From the NCBI RefSeq assembly GCF_001642995.1, contig NZ_LOHS01000094.1, forward strand, positions 27,831-91,830: a DNA stretch of 64,000 nt, in the 5' to 3' direction. Source of the DNA: Streptomyces jeddahensis (GTDB taxonomy: Bacteria > Actinomycetota > Actinomycetes > Streptomycetales > Streptomycetaceae). A program made the translations under genes and the position numbers. Every line of letters starts with the position of its first letter. Positions within the stretch are counted from its first letter, which is position 1. This document shows positions 1 to 6,970 of this stretch, piece after piece. A model generated the notes under the pieces. The model saw nothing but the letters and a program-made list of their open reading frames with translations. It searched no databases and was not told the origin of the DNA.

Positions 1-32
1 AGCTGCTCGACGGCGAGACCGGTTACTACTGA
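1..32 (+). CDS. 3' end of an unidentified CDS (partial)
   Basis: Frame 3 reads without a stop into a TGA at 30-32, ending in the residues LLDGETGYY. The gene begins outside the window. Its end is only 35 bases from the end of the convergent isomerase gene, which is the usual spacing for a tail-to-tail pair, so a real 3' end is plausible. Ten codons are too few to assign a function. Confidence 0.3.
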   Translation, partial: LLDGETGYY

Positions 33-67
33 CGCTCCCGGTCACCGCCGTCCCGGCGCGACGCCTG

Positions 68-907
68 TCACGCGTACCGCACGAACCGCTCCGCCGTCTC
101 GGCCAGGACCTCCTTTCCGTCCCGCGCCCACAGCCCGTCGTTGAAGAGCTCGACCTCAATGGGGCCGGTGTACCCGGCGGCCTCGACGTAGCCGCGCCAC
201 TCCCGCATGTCGATCGCGCCGTCGCCGATCTGGCCGCGGCCGTTGAGGACGCCTTCCGGCAGCGGAGTCGTCCAGTCGGCGAGCTGGAAGGAGTGAATCC
301 GGCCCGCGGCCCCGGCCCGGGCGATCTGTGCGGCCGCCTGGTCGTCCCACCAGATGTGGTACGTGTCGACGGTGACCCCGACCTGCTCGGCGGGGAAGCG
401 TTCGGCCAGGTCGAGGGCCTGCCCGAGCGTGGAGACCACGCAGCGGTCGGACGCGTACATCGGGTGCAGCGCCTCGATCGCGAGGCGGACGCCGCGCTCG
501 GCCGCGTACGGGGCGAGCACGGCGAGCGCGTCCGCGATGCGCTCGCGGGCCCCGTGGAGGTCCTTGCTGCCGGCGGGGAGGCCGCCGCAGACCAGGACCA
601 GCGTGTCCGTGCCGAGCGTGGCGGCCTCGTCGATCGCCGCGTGGTTGTCGCCCAGCGCCTCCGCCCGCTCGACGGGGTCGATCGCCGTGAGGAAGCCGCC
701 CCGGCACAGGGTGGTGACGGTGAGGCCCGCGTCCCGTACGAGCTTGGCGGCCGCCTCCACGCCGTACTGCTGCACCGGTTCGCGCCACAGGCCCACGCCC
801 GGCACGCCGAGGTCGACGCACGCGGAGACCAGCTCGGGCAGCGTGAGCTGCTTGACCGTCATCTGGTTGATGCTGAAGCGGCTGAGGTCGGTCAGCGGTT
901 CGGTCAC
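68..907 (-). CDS. sugar phosphate isomerase/epimerase (AP endonuclease 2-like TIM barrel)
   Basis: A 279-residue xylose-isomerase-like TIM barrel. Metal-ligand candidates typical of the family are visible: Glu145 in IEALHP, Asp181 and His184 in VDTYHIWWD, His205 in RIHSF and Glu251/Glu253 in IEVELF. Such proteins isomerise or epimerise ketoses and inososes in the cytoplasm. The start is the GTG at 907: this frame stays open far upstream, but only there do family residues begin, and it overlaps the TGA of the DUF993 gene as GTGA, implying translational coupling. It is the last gene of a three-gene minus-strand operon with DUF993 and Gfo/Idh/MocA proteins. The substrate is unknown; a sugar or cyclitol acid is the likeliest class. 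Confidence 0.88.
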   Translation of the reverse strand: MTEPLTDLSRFSINQMTVKQLTLPELVSACVDLGVPGVGLWREPVQQYGVEAAAKLVRDAGLTVTTLCRGGFLTAIDPVERAEALGDNHAAIDEAATLGTDTLVLVCGGLPAGSKDLHGARERIADALAVLAPYAAERGVRLAIEALHPMYASDRCVVSTLGQALDLAERFPAEQVGVTVDTYHIWWDDQAAAQIARAGAAGRIHSFQLADWTTPLPEGVLNGRGQIGDGAIDMREWRGYVEAAGYTGPIEVELFNDGLWARDGKEVLAETAERFVRYA

Positions 908-2064
908 TGCTGGACTCCGTAGACGTTGAGCAGGGACTTCATACGGGCCTCGGCGAGGGCCGGGTCCGGGAACAGGCCCAGGCTGTCGGCCAGTTCGTAC
1001 GCCCGGGCGAAGTGCGGGAGGGAGCGGGCCGACTGGAGGCCGCCGACCATCGTGAAGTGCTCCTGGTGCCCGGCCAGCCACGCCAGGAAGACCACGCCGG
1101 TCTTGTAGAAGCGGGTCGGCGCCTGGAAGAGGTGGCGGGACAACTCGACGGTCGGGTCGAGGAGGGCCCGGAAGCCCTTCACGTCGCCCGTGTCGAGGAC
1201 CCGTACCGCCTCCGCCGCGAGCGGGCCCAGCGGGTCGAAGATGCCGAGGAGGGCGTGGCTGAAACCCTGCTCGTCGCCGGCGATCAGCTCCGGGTAGTTG
1301 AAGTCGTCGCCCGTGTAGCAGCGCACGCCCTTCGGGAGGCGGCGGCGCACGCCGATCTCGCGGCCCGCGTCCAGGAGGGACATCTTGATGCCGTCGACCT
1401 TGTCCGGGTGGGCGGCGATGACCTCGATGAAGGTGTCGGTGGCCGCGTCCAGGTCGGACGAGCCCCAGTAGCCCTCGAGCGCCGGGTCGAACATCGGGCC
1501 GAGCCAGTGCAGGACGACGGGCTCCGCGGACTGGCGCAGCAGCCGCCCGTAGACGTCCAGGTAGTCCTCGGGGCCCTTGGCGACGGCCGCGAGGGCGCGC
1601 GAGGCCATGAGGATGGGCTGGACGCCGGCCTCCTCGACGACCGCCAGCTGCTCCTCGTACGCGGCCACGACGTCGTCGAGCGAGGTGGCGGGCGCGGTGA
1701 GCTGGTCGGTGCCGACACCGGCCGCGATCCGGCCGCCGACGGCCTTGGCCTCGGCGGAGGACCGCTTGATCAGTTCGGCGGCCCCGGCCCAGTCCAGGCC
1801 CATGCCGCGCTGGGCGGTATCCATGGCCTCGGCGACGCCGAGACCGTGCGACCACAGGTGGCGGCGGAAGGCGAGGGTGGCGTCCCAGTCGACGGCCGCC
1901 GGGGAGTCCGGGGACACGTCCGCGAACGGGTCGGCGACCACGTGCGCGGCGGAGAAGACCGTGCGGGAGGCGAGCGGGGCGCCGCCGGGGGTGAACACGG
2001 AGGGTTCGGTGCGCGGCTCGTAGGCGCGCAGGGCGCCGGTCGCGTCGGGCAGGCGGATGGTCAC
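904..2064 (-). CDS. DUF993 family protein (dihydrodipicolinate synthase-like barrel)
   Basis: A 386-residue protein with the look of the DUF993 family, which is distantly related to the DapA/NAL aldolase superfamily. No biochemical role is established that I can name. The body runs from the FTPGGAPLASRTVFSAAHVV segment through GAGTDQL and YTGDDFNYPELI to the C-terminal LNVYGVQQ. The GTG start at 2064 overlaps the stop of the upstream dehydrogenase (GTGA), and its own TGA overlaps the next start, so all three genes are tightly coupled. The context with an NAD-dependent dehydrogenase, a barrel isomerase and a LacI repressor suggests a lyase step in catabolism of a sugar, cyclitol or sugar acid; that is inference. 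Confidence 0.82.
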   Translation of the reverse strand: MTIRLPDATGALRAYEPRTEPSVFTPGGAPLASRTVFSAAHVVADPFADVSPDSPAAVDWDATLAFRRHLWSHGLGVAEAMDTAQRGMGLDWAGAAELIKRSSAEAKAVGGRIAAGVGTDQLTAPATSLDDVVAAYEEQLAVVEEAGVQPILMASRALAAVAKGPEDYLDVYGRLLRQSAEPVVLHWLGPMFDPALEGYWGSSDLDAATDTFIEVIAAHPDKVDGIKMSLLDAGREIGVRRRLPKGVRCYTGDDFNYPELIAGDEQGFSHALLGIFDPLGPLAAEAVRVLDTGDVKGFRALLDPTVELSRHLFQAPTRFYKTGVVFLAWLAGHQEHFTMVGGLQSARSLPHFARAYELADSLGLFPDPALAEARMKSLLNVYGVQQ

Positions 2065-3218
2065 AGCGCGATCTCCGGAACCTCGAGGCGGCTGCCCTCG
2101 GCCGCCGACTTCAGGCCGAGCTCGGCGAGCTGGACACCGCGGGCGCCGGCGAGCAGGTCCCAGTGGTAGGGCGCGTCGGCGTAGATGTGCTTGAGGAAGA
2201 GCTCCCACTGGGCCTTGAAGCCGTTGTCGAACTCGGCGTTGTCCGGAACCTCCTGCCACTGGTCGCGGAAGACCTCGGTGGCCGGGATGTCCGGGTTCCA
2301 CACCGGCTTCGGCGTGGCGCTGCGGTGCTGGACGCGGCACTTGCGCAGGCCCGCGACCGCGGAGCCCTCGGTGCCGTCGACCTGGAACTCGACGAGCTCG
2401 TCGCGGTTGACGCGGACCGCCCAGGAGGAGTTGATCTGCGCGATCGTGCCGCCCTCGAGCTCGAAGATGCCGTACGCGGCGTCGTCGGCCGTGGCGTCGT
2501 ACGGCTTGCCCTGCTCGTCCCAGCGCTGCGGGATGTGCGTGGCGGTAAGGGCCTGGACGGACTTCACGCGGCCGAACAGCTCGTGCAGGACGTACTCCCA
2601 GTGCGGGAACATGTCGACGACGATGCCGCCGCCGTCCTCGGCCCGGTAGTTCCAGGACGGGCGCTGCGCCTCCTGCCAGTCGCCCTCGAAGACCCAGTAG
2701 CCGAACTCGCCGCGGATGGAGAGGATCCGGCCGAAGAAGCCGCCGTCGATGAGCCGCTTCAGCTTCAGCAGGCCCGGCAGGAACAGCTTGTCCTGGACGA
2801 CGCCGTGCTTGATCCCGGCCGCCTCAGCCAGGCGCGCCAGCTCCAGGGCACCGTCCAGACCGGTGGCGGTGGGCTTCTCGGTGTAGATGTGCTTGCCCGC
2901 CGCGATCGCCTTCTTGATCGCCTCCTCGCGGGCCGAGGTGACCTGGGCGTCGAAGTAGATGTCGATCGTCTCGTCGGCGAGGACGGCGTCCAGGTCGGTC
3001 GAGATGTTCGCCTGGTCCAGGCCGTGCTGTTCGGCAAGCGCCTTCAGCGCGTGCTCGCGGCGGCCGACGAGGACCGGCTCGGGCCACAGCACGGTGCCGT
3101 CGCCGAGGTCGAGGCCGCCCTGCTCGCGAATGGCGAGGATCGAGCGGACCAGGTGCTGGCGATAGCCCATGCGTCCTGTCACGCCGTTCATGGCGATGCG
3201 CACCGTCTTGCGTGTCAC
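2061..3218 (-). CDS. Gfo/Idh/MocA family NAD(P)-dependent oxidoreductase
   Basis: A 385-residue dehydrogenase of the glucose-fructose/inositol dehydrogenase family. The N-terminal Rossmann fold starts KTVRIAMNGVTGRMG, and the family EKP motif appears in IYTEKPTATG near residue 120, followed by the C-terminal alpha/beta catalytic domain. It should oxidise or reduce a sugar, cyclitol or derived keto group. The start is the GTG at 3218, preceded by GGAGGGAAACTC, an ideal ribosome site; a longer open frame upstream has no family similarity and would run through the operator. It is the first gene of the operon, divergent from a LacI repressor with a LacI-type palindrome 60-80 bases upstream, so repression by that protein is likely. 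Confidence 0.9.
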   Translation of the reverse strand: MTRKTVRIAMNGVTGRMGYRQHLVRSILAIREQGGLDLGDGTVLWPEPVLVGRREHALKALAEQHGLDQANISTDLDAVLADETIDIYFDAQVTSAREEAIKKAIAAGKHIYTEKPTATGLDGALELARLAEAAGIKHGVVQDKLFLPGLLKLKRLIDGGFFGRILSIRGEFGYWVFEGDWQEAQRPSWNYRAEDGGGIVVDMFPHWEYVLHELFGRVKSVQALTATHIPQRWDEQGKPYDATADDAAYGIFELEGGTIAQINSSWAVRVNRDELVEFQVDGTEGSAVAGLRKCRVQHRSATPKPVWNPDIPATEVFRDQWQEVPDNAEFDNGFKAQWELFLKHIYADAPYHWDLLAGARGVQLAELGLKSAAEGSRLEVPEIAL

Positions 3219-3278
3219 GAGTTTCCCTCCGTACGGCCCGTACGCCCTGTCCGCGCACGGCGAGCGTCCGCAGCTACG

Positions 3279-3295
3279 TAGCAAGCGCTTTCTAT
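3279..3295. promoter_or_regulatory. LacI-family operator candidate
   Basis: The sequence TAGCAAGCGCTTTCTA contains the palindrome AAGCGCTT with a central CpG, the classic half-site layout for LacI/GalR repressors. It lies between the divergent dehydrogenase operon and the lacI-type gene at 3402, about 65 bases upstream of the operon's first start. Binding by the adjacent repressor is inferred. Confidence 0.6.
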
Positions 3296-3314
3296 AGGGT
3301 AAGAAGCTAGCCTC

Positions 3315-3388
3315 TGCACAGCGGCTCGGACAAGTACCTCGTACAAGTACCGGAGGGCGACCTGTGCACATGGGCTCGGACAAGCACC
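3315..3388. repeat. 50-bp-spaced direct repeat upstream of lacI-type gene
   Basis: A motif of the form TGCACA-NN-GGCTCGGACAAG-Y-ACC occurs at 3315-3338 and again at 3365-3388, exactly 50 bases apart. A second pair, CGGAGGRCGACC, follows at 3351 and 3388, and the later copy supplies the ribosome-binding site (GGAGG) of the regulator at 3402. This looks like a partial local duplication of the leader. Confidence 0.7.
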
Positions 3389-3401
3389 GGAGGACGACCA
3401 G

Positions 3402-4451
3402 ATGACTGTGACCCTCGCGGACGTGGCGGCGCGCGCGCAGGTCTCCCCCGCCACCGTCTCCCGCGTGCTCAACGGCAACTACCCGGTGGCCGCGAAGACG
3501 CGGGAGCGGGTGCTGCGCGCGGTCGACGAGCTCGACTACGTCCTCAACGGCCCCGCCAGCGCGCTTGCCGCGGCCACGTCAGACCTGGTCGGCATCCTCG
3601 TCAACGACATCGCCGACCCCTTCTTCGGGATCATGGCGGGCGCGGTCCAGTCGGAGATCGGGGGGCAGCCGGACGGGCGCGCGGGCGGTGAACGGCTGGC
3701 CGTCGTGTGCAACACGGGGGGCTCGCCGGAGCGCGAGATCACGTATCTGACCCTGCTGCAGCGGCAGCGGGCCGCGGCCGTGGTCCTCACCGGTGGCGCG
3801 GTCGAGAACCCGGCGCACGTCGAAGCGGTGTCCGCGAAGCTGCGCAGGCTCGCGGACGCGGGCACGCGCGTGGTGCTCTGCGGGCGGCCGCCGGTCCCCG
3901 GCACCGACGCGGTCGCGATCACCTTCGACAACCGCGGCGGCGGGCAACGGCTCACTGAGCATCTGATCGCGCTCGGGCACCGCCGTATCGCCTACATCGC
4001 GGGACCCGAGGAGCGCACCACCACCCGGCACCGGCTGGAAGGCCACCGCGACGCGCTGGCCGCGCACGGCATCGAGGACGACCCCCGGCTCACCGTGCAC
4101 GGGCCGTACGACCGCCGCTCCGGGTACGACGCGACGCTCGAACTCCTGCGCCGCGACCGCTCGTTGACCGCCATCGTGGCCGCCAACGACACGGTCGCCC
4201 TCGGCGCCTGCGCGGCCCTGCGCGACGAGGGCCTGCGCATCCCGGACGACGTGTCGGTGGCAGGCTTCGACGACCTGCCGTTCAGCATCGACGCGGTGCC
4301 GGCCCTGACGACGGTACGGCTGCCGCTGGCCGCGGCGGGGGCACGGGCGGGACGGATCGCGATGGGGCGGGAGGAGCGGCCGCCGGGCGGGATCGCGACG
4401 GTGCAGGGGGAACTGATGGTTCGGGGGTCTACGGCGGCGCCACGAGGGTGA
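3402..4451 (+). CDS. LacI family transcriptional repressor
   Basis: A 349-residue repressor. The N-terminal helix-turn-helix and hinge are clear (TLADVAARAQVSPATVSRVL, residues 3-22), followed by a periplasmic-binding-protein-like effector domain with VGILVNDIADPFFG and the late motif VSVAGFDDLPF. It begins at ATG 3402 behind GGAGG with 8-base spacing. It is divergent from the dehydrogenase/DUF993/isomerase operon and is the obvious local regulator, sensing a sugar-like intermediate. It probably also once lay next to the isomerase gene at 8775, now separated by accessory DNA. The effector is unknown. Confidence 0.93.
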   Translation: MTVTLADVAARAQVSPATVSRVLNGNYPVAAKTRERVLRAVDELDYVLNGPASALAAATSDLVGILVNDIADPFFGIMAGAVQSEIGGQPDGRAGGERLAVVCNTGGSPEREITYLTLLQRQRAAAVVLTGGAVENPAHVEAVSAKLRRLADAGTRVVLCGRPPVPGTDAVAITFDNRGGGQRLTEHLIALGHRRIAYIAGPEERTTTRHRLEGHRDALAAHGIEDDPRLTVHGPYDRRSGYDATLELLRRDRSLTAIVAANDTVALGACAALRDEGLRIPDDVSVAGFDDLPFSIDAVPALTTVRLPLAAAGARAGRIAMGREERPPGGIATVQGELMVRGSTAAPRG

Positions 4452-4546
4452 CAAACGGCGCCAGCGGTTCGTCGGCACCGGAGTGTGTGGCGTTGCCGCC
4501 GTCGACCGACCCATGGGGTGGACATATGCGCCTACGCTTGCGATCG

Positions 4547-4573
4547 TTTCGAATATTTCAGATACTTCGGATA
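4547..4573. promoter_or_regulatory. three 9-bp iterons upstream of antitoxin gene
   Basis: Three contiguous 9-mers TTTCGAATA, TTTCAGATA and CTTCGGATA (consensus YTTCRRATA) end 28 bases before the antitoxin ATG at 4602. The AT-rich tract stands out against the local base composition and also fits a promoter. Autoregulated toxin-antitoxin promoters commonly carry such repeated operator elements, so binding by the antitoxin is the simplest inference. Confidence 0.55.
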
Positions 4574-4601
4574 GCAGGATTCCAGGTGGGAGGCGTTAGC
4601 G

Positions 4602-5060
4602 ATGGCAGCATCCGCCGTTGACCGGCACGGTGCAAACGGCCTGGAGGAGGCCGAGGCCGCGGCTCTCGCGCTGCGGCGAGTGAAGAAGTTTCTCGCTGAG
4701 CATGAGCGCGAGTCCGTGGTCCGGGCGGTCGTCGAGGGCGAGTCGGACGCCTTGACCCTGCCCAGGGGAGCCGTAGAACTGCTCGCCACCGTGCTCGCGC
4801 ATATGGCGGCGGGCCGGGCGGTGTCGGTGGTTCCGTCGCACGCGGAGCTCACCACGCAGCAAGCCGCCGATCTGCTCAACGTCTCGAGACCGTTTCTCAT
4901 CGGTCTGCTCAAGGCAGGAGAGATCGAGTACCGGACAGTGGGCACGCACCGAAGGATCCGGGCCGAGTCCTTGCTGGAGTACCGCCGCCGCGACGACCAG
5001 GCCCGACGTGAGGCGGCAGACGAACTCACGGCCCTGAACCAGGAGATGGGGCTGATCTGA
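4602..5060 (+). CDS. excisionase-type HTH antitoxin of a PIN-domain toxin system
   Basis: A 152-residue DNA-binding antitoxin. Residues 85-135 form an excisionase/MerR-like helix-turn-helix (ELTTQQAADLLNVSRPFLIG, then LLKAGEIEYRTVGTHRRI), and the N-terminal half is an Ala/Glu/Arg-rich helical region. Such proteins repress their own operon and neutralise a PIN-type ribonuclease encoded just downstream. The start is ATG 4602, preceded by GGGAGG. Only 3 bases separate its stop from a truncated toxin start at 5064, so the pair was an operon but the toxin is broken. The antitoxin reading frame is intact, giving an orphan antitoxin. Confidence 0.8.
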   Translation: MAASAVDRHGANGLEEAEAAALALRRVKKFLAEHERESVVRAVVEGESDALTLPRGAVELLATVLAHMAAGRAVSVVPSHAELTTQQAADLLNVSRPFLIGLLKAGEIEYRTVGTHRRIRAESLLEYRRRDDQARREAADELTALNQEMGLI

Positions 5061-5063
5061 ACC

Positions 5064-5186
5064 GTGGCCTTCGTGGTGATCTACGACGCATGCGTACTGT
5101 ATCCGAGCACCTTGCGGGACCTGCTGATAGGACGGGCTCGTCGAGGCCGTAGCGGCCCTCCGCGCCTGACCGTATTCTCTGACTGA
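5064..5186 (+). pseudogene. truncated PIN-domain toxin
   Basis: Starting at GTG 5064, the 40 codons give VAFVVIYDACVLYPSTLRDL and then LIGRARRGR, before a stop at 5184-5186. The first 23 residues match the start of PIN toxins, where the Asp in YDACVLYPS is the first acidic active-site residue. Family members are roughly 150-200 residues long, so the rest of the nuclease, including the other acidic residues, is missing. The similarity ends around 5130, which marks a deletion or rearrangement junction. It should be inactive. Confidence 0.75.
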
Positions 5187-5261
5187 GTCAACGGTTTCGC
5201 GCCTGCGCCGAAGGCGACCTCACAGCCAGGGCGACACGGGCGACCGCGAGGCAGGTGTCCC

Positions 5262-6200
5262 ATGACCGTGCACGACATCCGCTCGTTCAACCGCTTCTAC
5301 ACGAACCTCATCGGCGCGCTGGACTACGGCCGCCACCTGTACGCGCCGTACACGCTGACCGAGTCGCGCGTGCTGTACGAGCTCGCGCACTCTCCGCGTA
5401 CCGAAGCCGCCGATCTGCGGGCCGAGCTCTCTCTCGATGCCGGGTACCTGAGCCGGATCCTCGCCAGGTTCGAGAAGGACGGGCTGATCGAACGGGCCCC
5501 GTCGGAGCGGGACACGCGGCGCCGGCAGGTCACGCTGACCGCGCGCGGGCGCGAGACGGCCGCGCTGCTCGACGAGCGTTCGAGCCAGGCCGTGGCGTCG
5601 CTCCTCGCGACCGTGCCGGCCGGTGAGCGGCAGAGGCTCGCCGAAGCGCTGCGCACCGTCCGCGAGCTGCTGTCCGGTGGCCGTCCGCCGCGGGCCGAGG
5701 ACGTGGTGCTGCGCGAGCGAGGACCGGGCGACCTGGGCTGGATGGTGCAGCGCAACGCCGCGCTGTACGCCGCCGAGTACGGCTGGAACACCGACTACGA
5801 AGGCCTGGTGGCCCGTATCGTCGCCGACTTCGCCGAGGACCACGACCCGTATCTGGAGCGGGTGTGGATCGCCGAACTCGACGGGCGCCCGGTGGGCTGC
5901 GTGATGTGCGTACGCGACGCGGCACCCGCCACGGCGCGGCTGCGGCTGCTGCTCGTCGAGCCGGACGCGCGCGGCCTCGGCATCGGCGACAAGCTGGTGC
6001 GCGCGTGCGTCGACTTCGCGCGGAGCGTGGGCTACCGGGACCTGGTGCTGTGGACGAACGACGTCCTGACCGCGGCTCGCCGGATCTACCAGCGGCACGG
6101 CTTCGTCCTGGTCGCGGAGAAGCCGCACCGCTCGTTCGGGGCCGATCTGGTGGGGCAGGACTGGCGGCTGGCTCTGCACGGGACGCCGGGTGACGGGTAG
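5262..6200 (+). CDS. MarR-type HTH / GNAT N-acetyltransferase fusion protein
   Basis: A 312-residue two-domain protein. Residues 1-145 are a MarR winged helix (RVLYELAHSPRTEAADLRAE, then DAGYLSRILARFEKDGLIER with the wing DTRRRQVTLT). Residues 150-310 are a GNAT fold with the acetyl-CoA-binding stretch LLVEPDARGLGIGDKLVRAC and the late IYQRHGFVLV motif. Fusions of this kind are known in actinobacteria, but their substrates are mostly unassigned; the HTH may sense the acetyltransferase ligand. The start is ATG 5262. It stands alone between the broken toxin-antitoxin pair and an IS607-type element, so it could be part of the acquired island. Confidence 0.85.
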   Translation: MTVHDIRSFNRFYTNLIGALDYGRHLYAPYTLTESRVLYELAHSPRTEAADLRAELSLDAGYLSRILARFEKDGLIERAPSERDTRRRQVTLTARGRETAALLDERSSQAVASLLATVPAGERQRLAEALRTVRELLSGGRPPRAEDVVLRERGPGDLGWMVQRNAALYAAEYGWNTDYEGLVARIVADFAEDHDPYLERVWIAELDGRPVGCVMCVRDAAPATARLRLLLVEPDARGLGIGDKLVRACVDFARSVGYRDLVLWTNDVLTAARRIYQRHGFVLVAEKPHRSFGADLVGQDWRLALHGTPGDG

Positions 6201-6216
6201 ATAACTGTCGATTCAG

Positions 6217-6240
6217 TTGTAGGCCACAGTTGGTCATATA
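6217..6240 (+). promoter_or_regulatory. promoter-like repeat, copy 1 (upstream of recombinase gene)
   Basis: TTGTAGGCCAC followed by AGTTGGTCATATA matches the copy at 6901-6924 at 20 of 24 positions. TTGTAG (6217-6222) and TATAGT (6238-6243) are 15 bases apart and could be a -35/-10 pair; the recombinase ATG at 6250 is only 6 bases after the -10 and has no ribosome site, so a leaderless transcript is possible. It could equally be a recombinase-binding site. Confidence 0.55.
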
Positions 6241-6249
6241 GTCACTCAC

Positions 6250-6906
6250 ATGAGTGAGAAGGCTGACGATTGGATCTCTGCCGGGAAGGCTGCGAAGCGG
6301 CTCGGGGTGTCGACGCGGACGTTGCGCCGCTACACCCTCGAAGGCGTTCTGGAAGACCGGCGGTCACCAGGCGGCCGGAGGATCTTCCGCGTGGGGGACC
6401 TGGATGCGGTTGCTCGTCGTCGAGGTCGGCCGGTGGAGCGTTCGGGGGCGGTGGTGCTGTACGGGCGCGTGTCTTCCCATCAGCAGCGGGCCGAGGGGGA
6501 CTTGGAGCGGCAGGGGGAGCGGCTGCGGGAAGCAGCCGGCGACCGTCCGATCGCTGGGGTGTTCACCGATGTGGCCTCCGGCCTGTCGGACAAGCGCAAG
6601 GGGCTGCGGCGGGCTTTGCGGGCCTGCCAGGGCGACAGGGTGACAACGCTGCTGGTCACACACGAGGAGCGGCTGGCCCGGTTCGGCACCGCGCTGCTGG
6701 CGGAAGTGGTACTGCCGTCGTGGGGTGTGCGGTTGGAGATCGCCGGTGGGGACGAGGGGCTGGATGGCGGCGAGGGCAATGATCTGGTGCGGGACACGCT
6801 GGCGGTGGTCACCTCCTTCTCCGGGCGCTTGTACGGCTCGCGGTCGGCGAAGGCCCGCGCCCTCACTCAGGCCGTCAAGTCCACTCTCGAAGAGGCTAAT
6901 TTGTAG
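6250..6906 (+). CDS. tnpA: IS607 family serine recombinase (TnpA)
   Basis: A 218-residue recombinase. Residues 8-55 are a MerR-like helix-turn-helix (ISAGKAAKRLGVSTRTLRRY) that binds element ends. The small serine-resolvase catalytic domain follows, with the nucleophile Ser in VVLYGRVSSHQQR near residue 76, DLERQGERL, and the arginine-bearing segment THEERLARFG near 140. It cuts and joins DNA to mobilise the element. Unlike large integrases it ends shortly after the catalytic domain. ATG 6250 is the only sensible start. Its stop lies inside the second copy of the promoter-like repeat, and tnpB follows 64 bases on. Confidence 0.9.
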   Translation: MSEKADDWISAGKAAKRLGVSTRTLRRYTLEGVLEDRRSPGGRRIFRVGDLDAVARRRGRPVERSGAVVLYGRVSSHQQRAEGDLERQGERLREAAGDRPIAGVFTDVASGLSDKRKGLRRALRACQGDRVTTLLVTHEERLARFGTALLAEVVLPSWGVRLEIAGGDEGLDGGEGNDLVRDTLAVVTSFSGRLYGSRSAKARALTQAVKSTLEEANL

Positions 6907-6924
6907 GCCACTGCAGGTCACATA
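6901..6924 (+). promoter_or_regulatory. promoter-like repeat, copy 2 (between tnpA and tnpB)
   Basis: TTGTAGGCCAC followed by TGCAGGTCACATA repeats the element upstream of tnpA. TTGTAG and TATAGG are again 15 bases apart. The tnpA stop TAG lies at 6904-6906 inside the repeat, so part of the repeat is coding. tnpB begins at 6971 behind GGAAAGGGGGAC. The same element in front of both genes suggests common regulation or recombinase binding. Confidence 0.55.
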
Positions 6925-6970
6925 TAGGCTCTGGACTGCCGGTTGAGGAACCTAGCGAGGAAAGGGGGAC

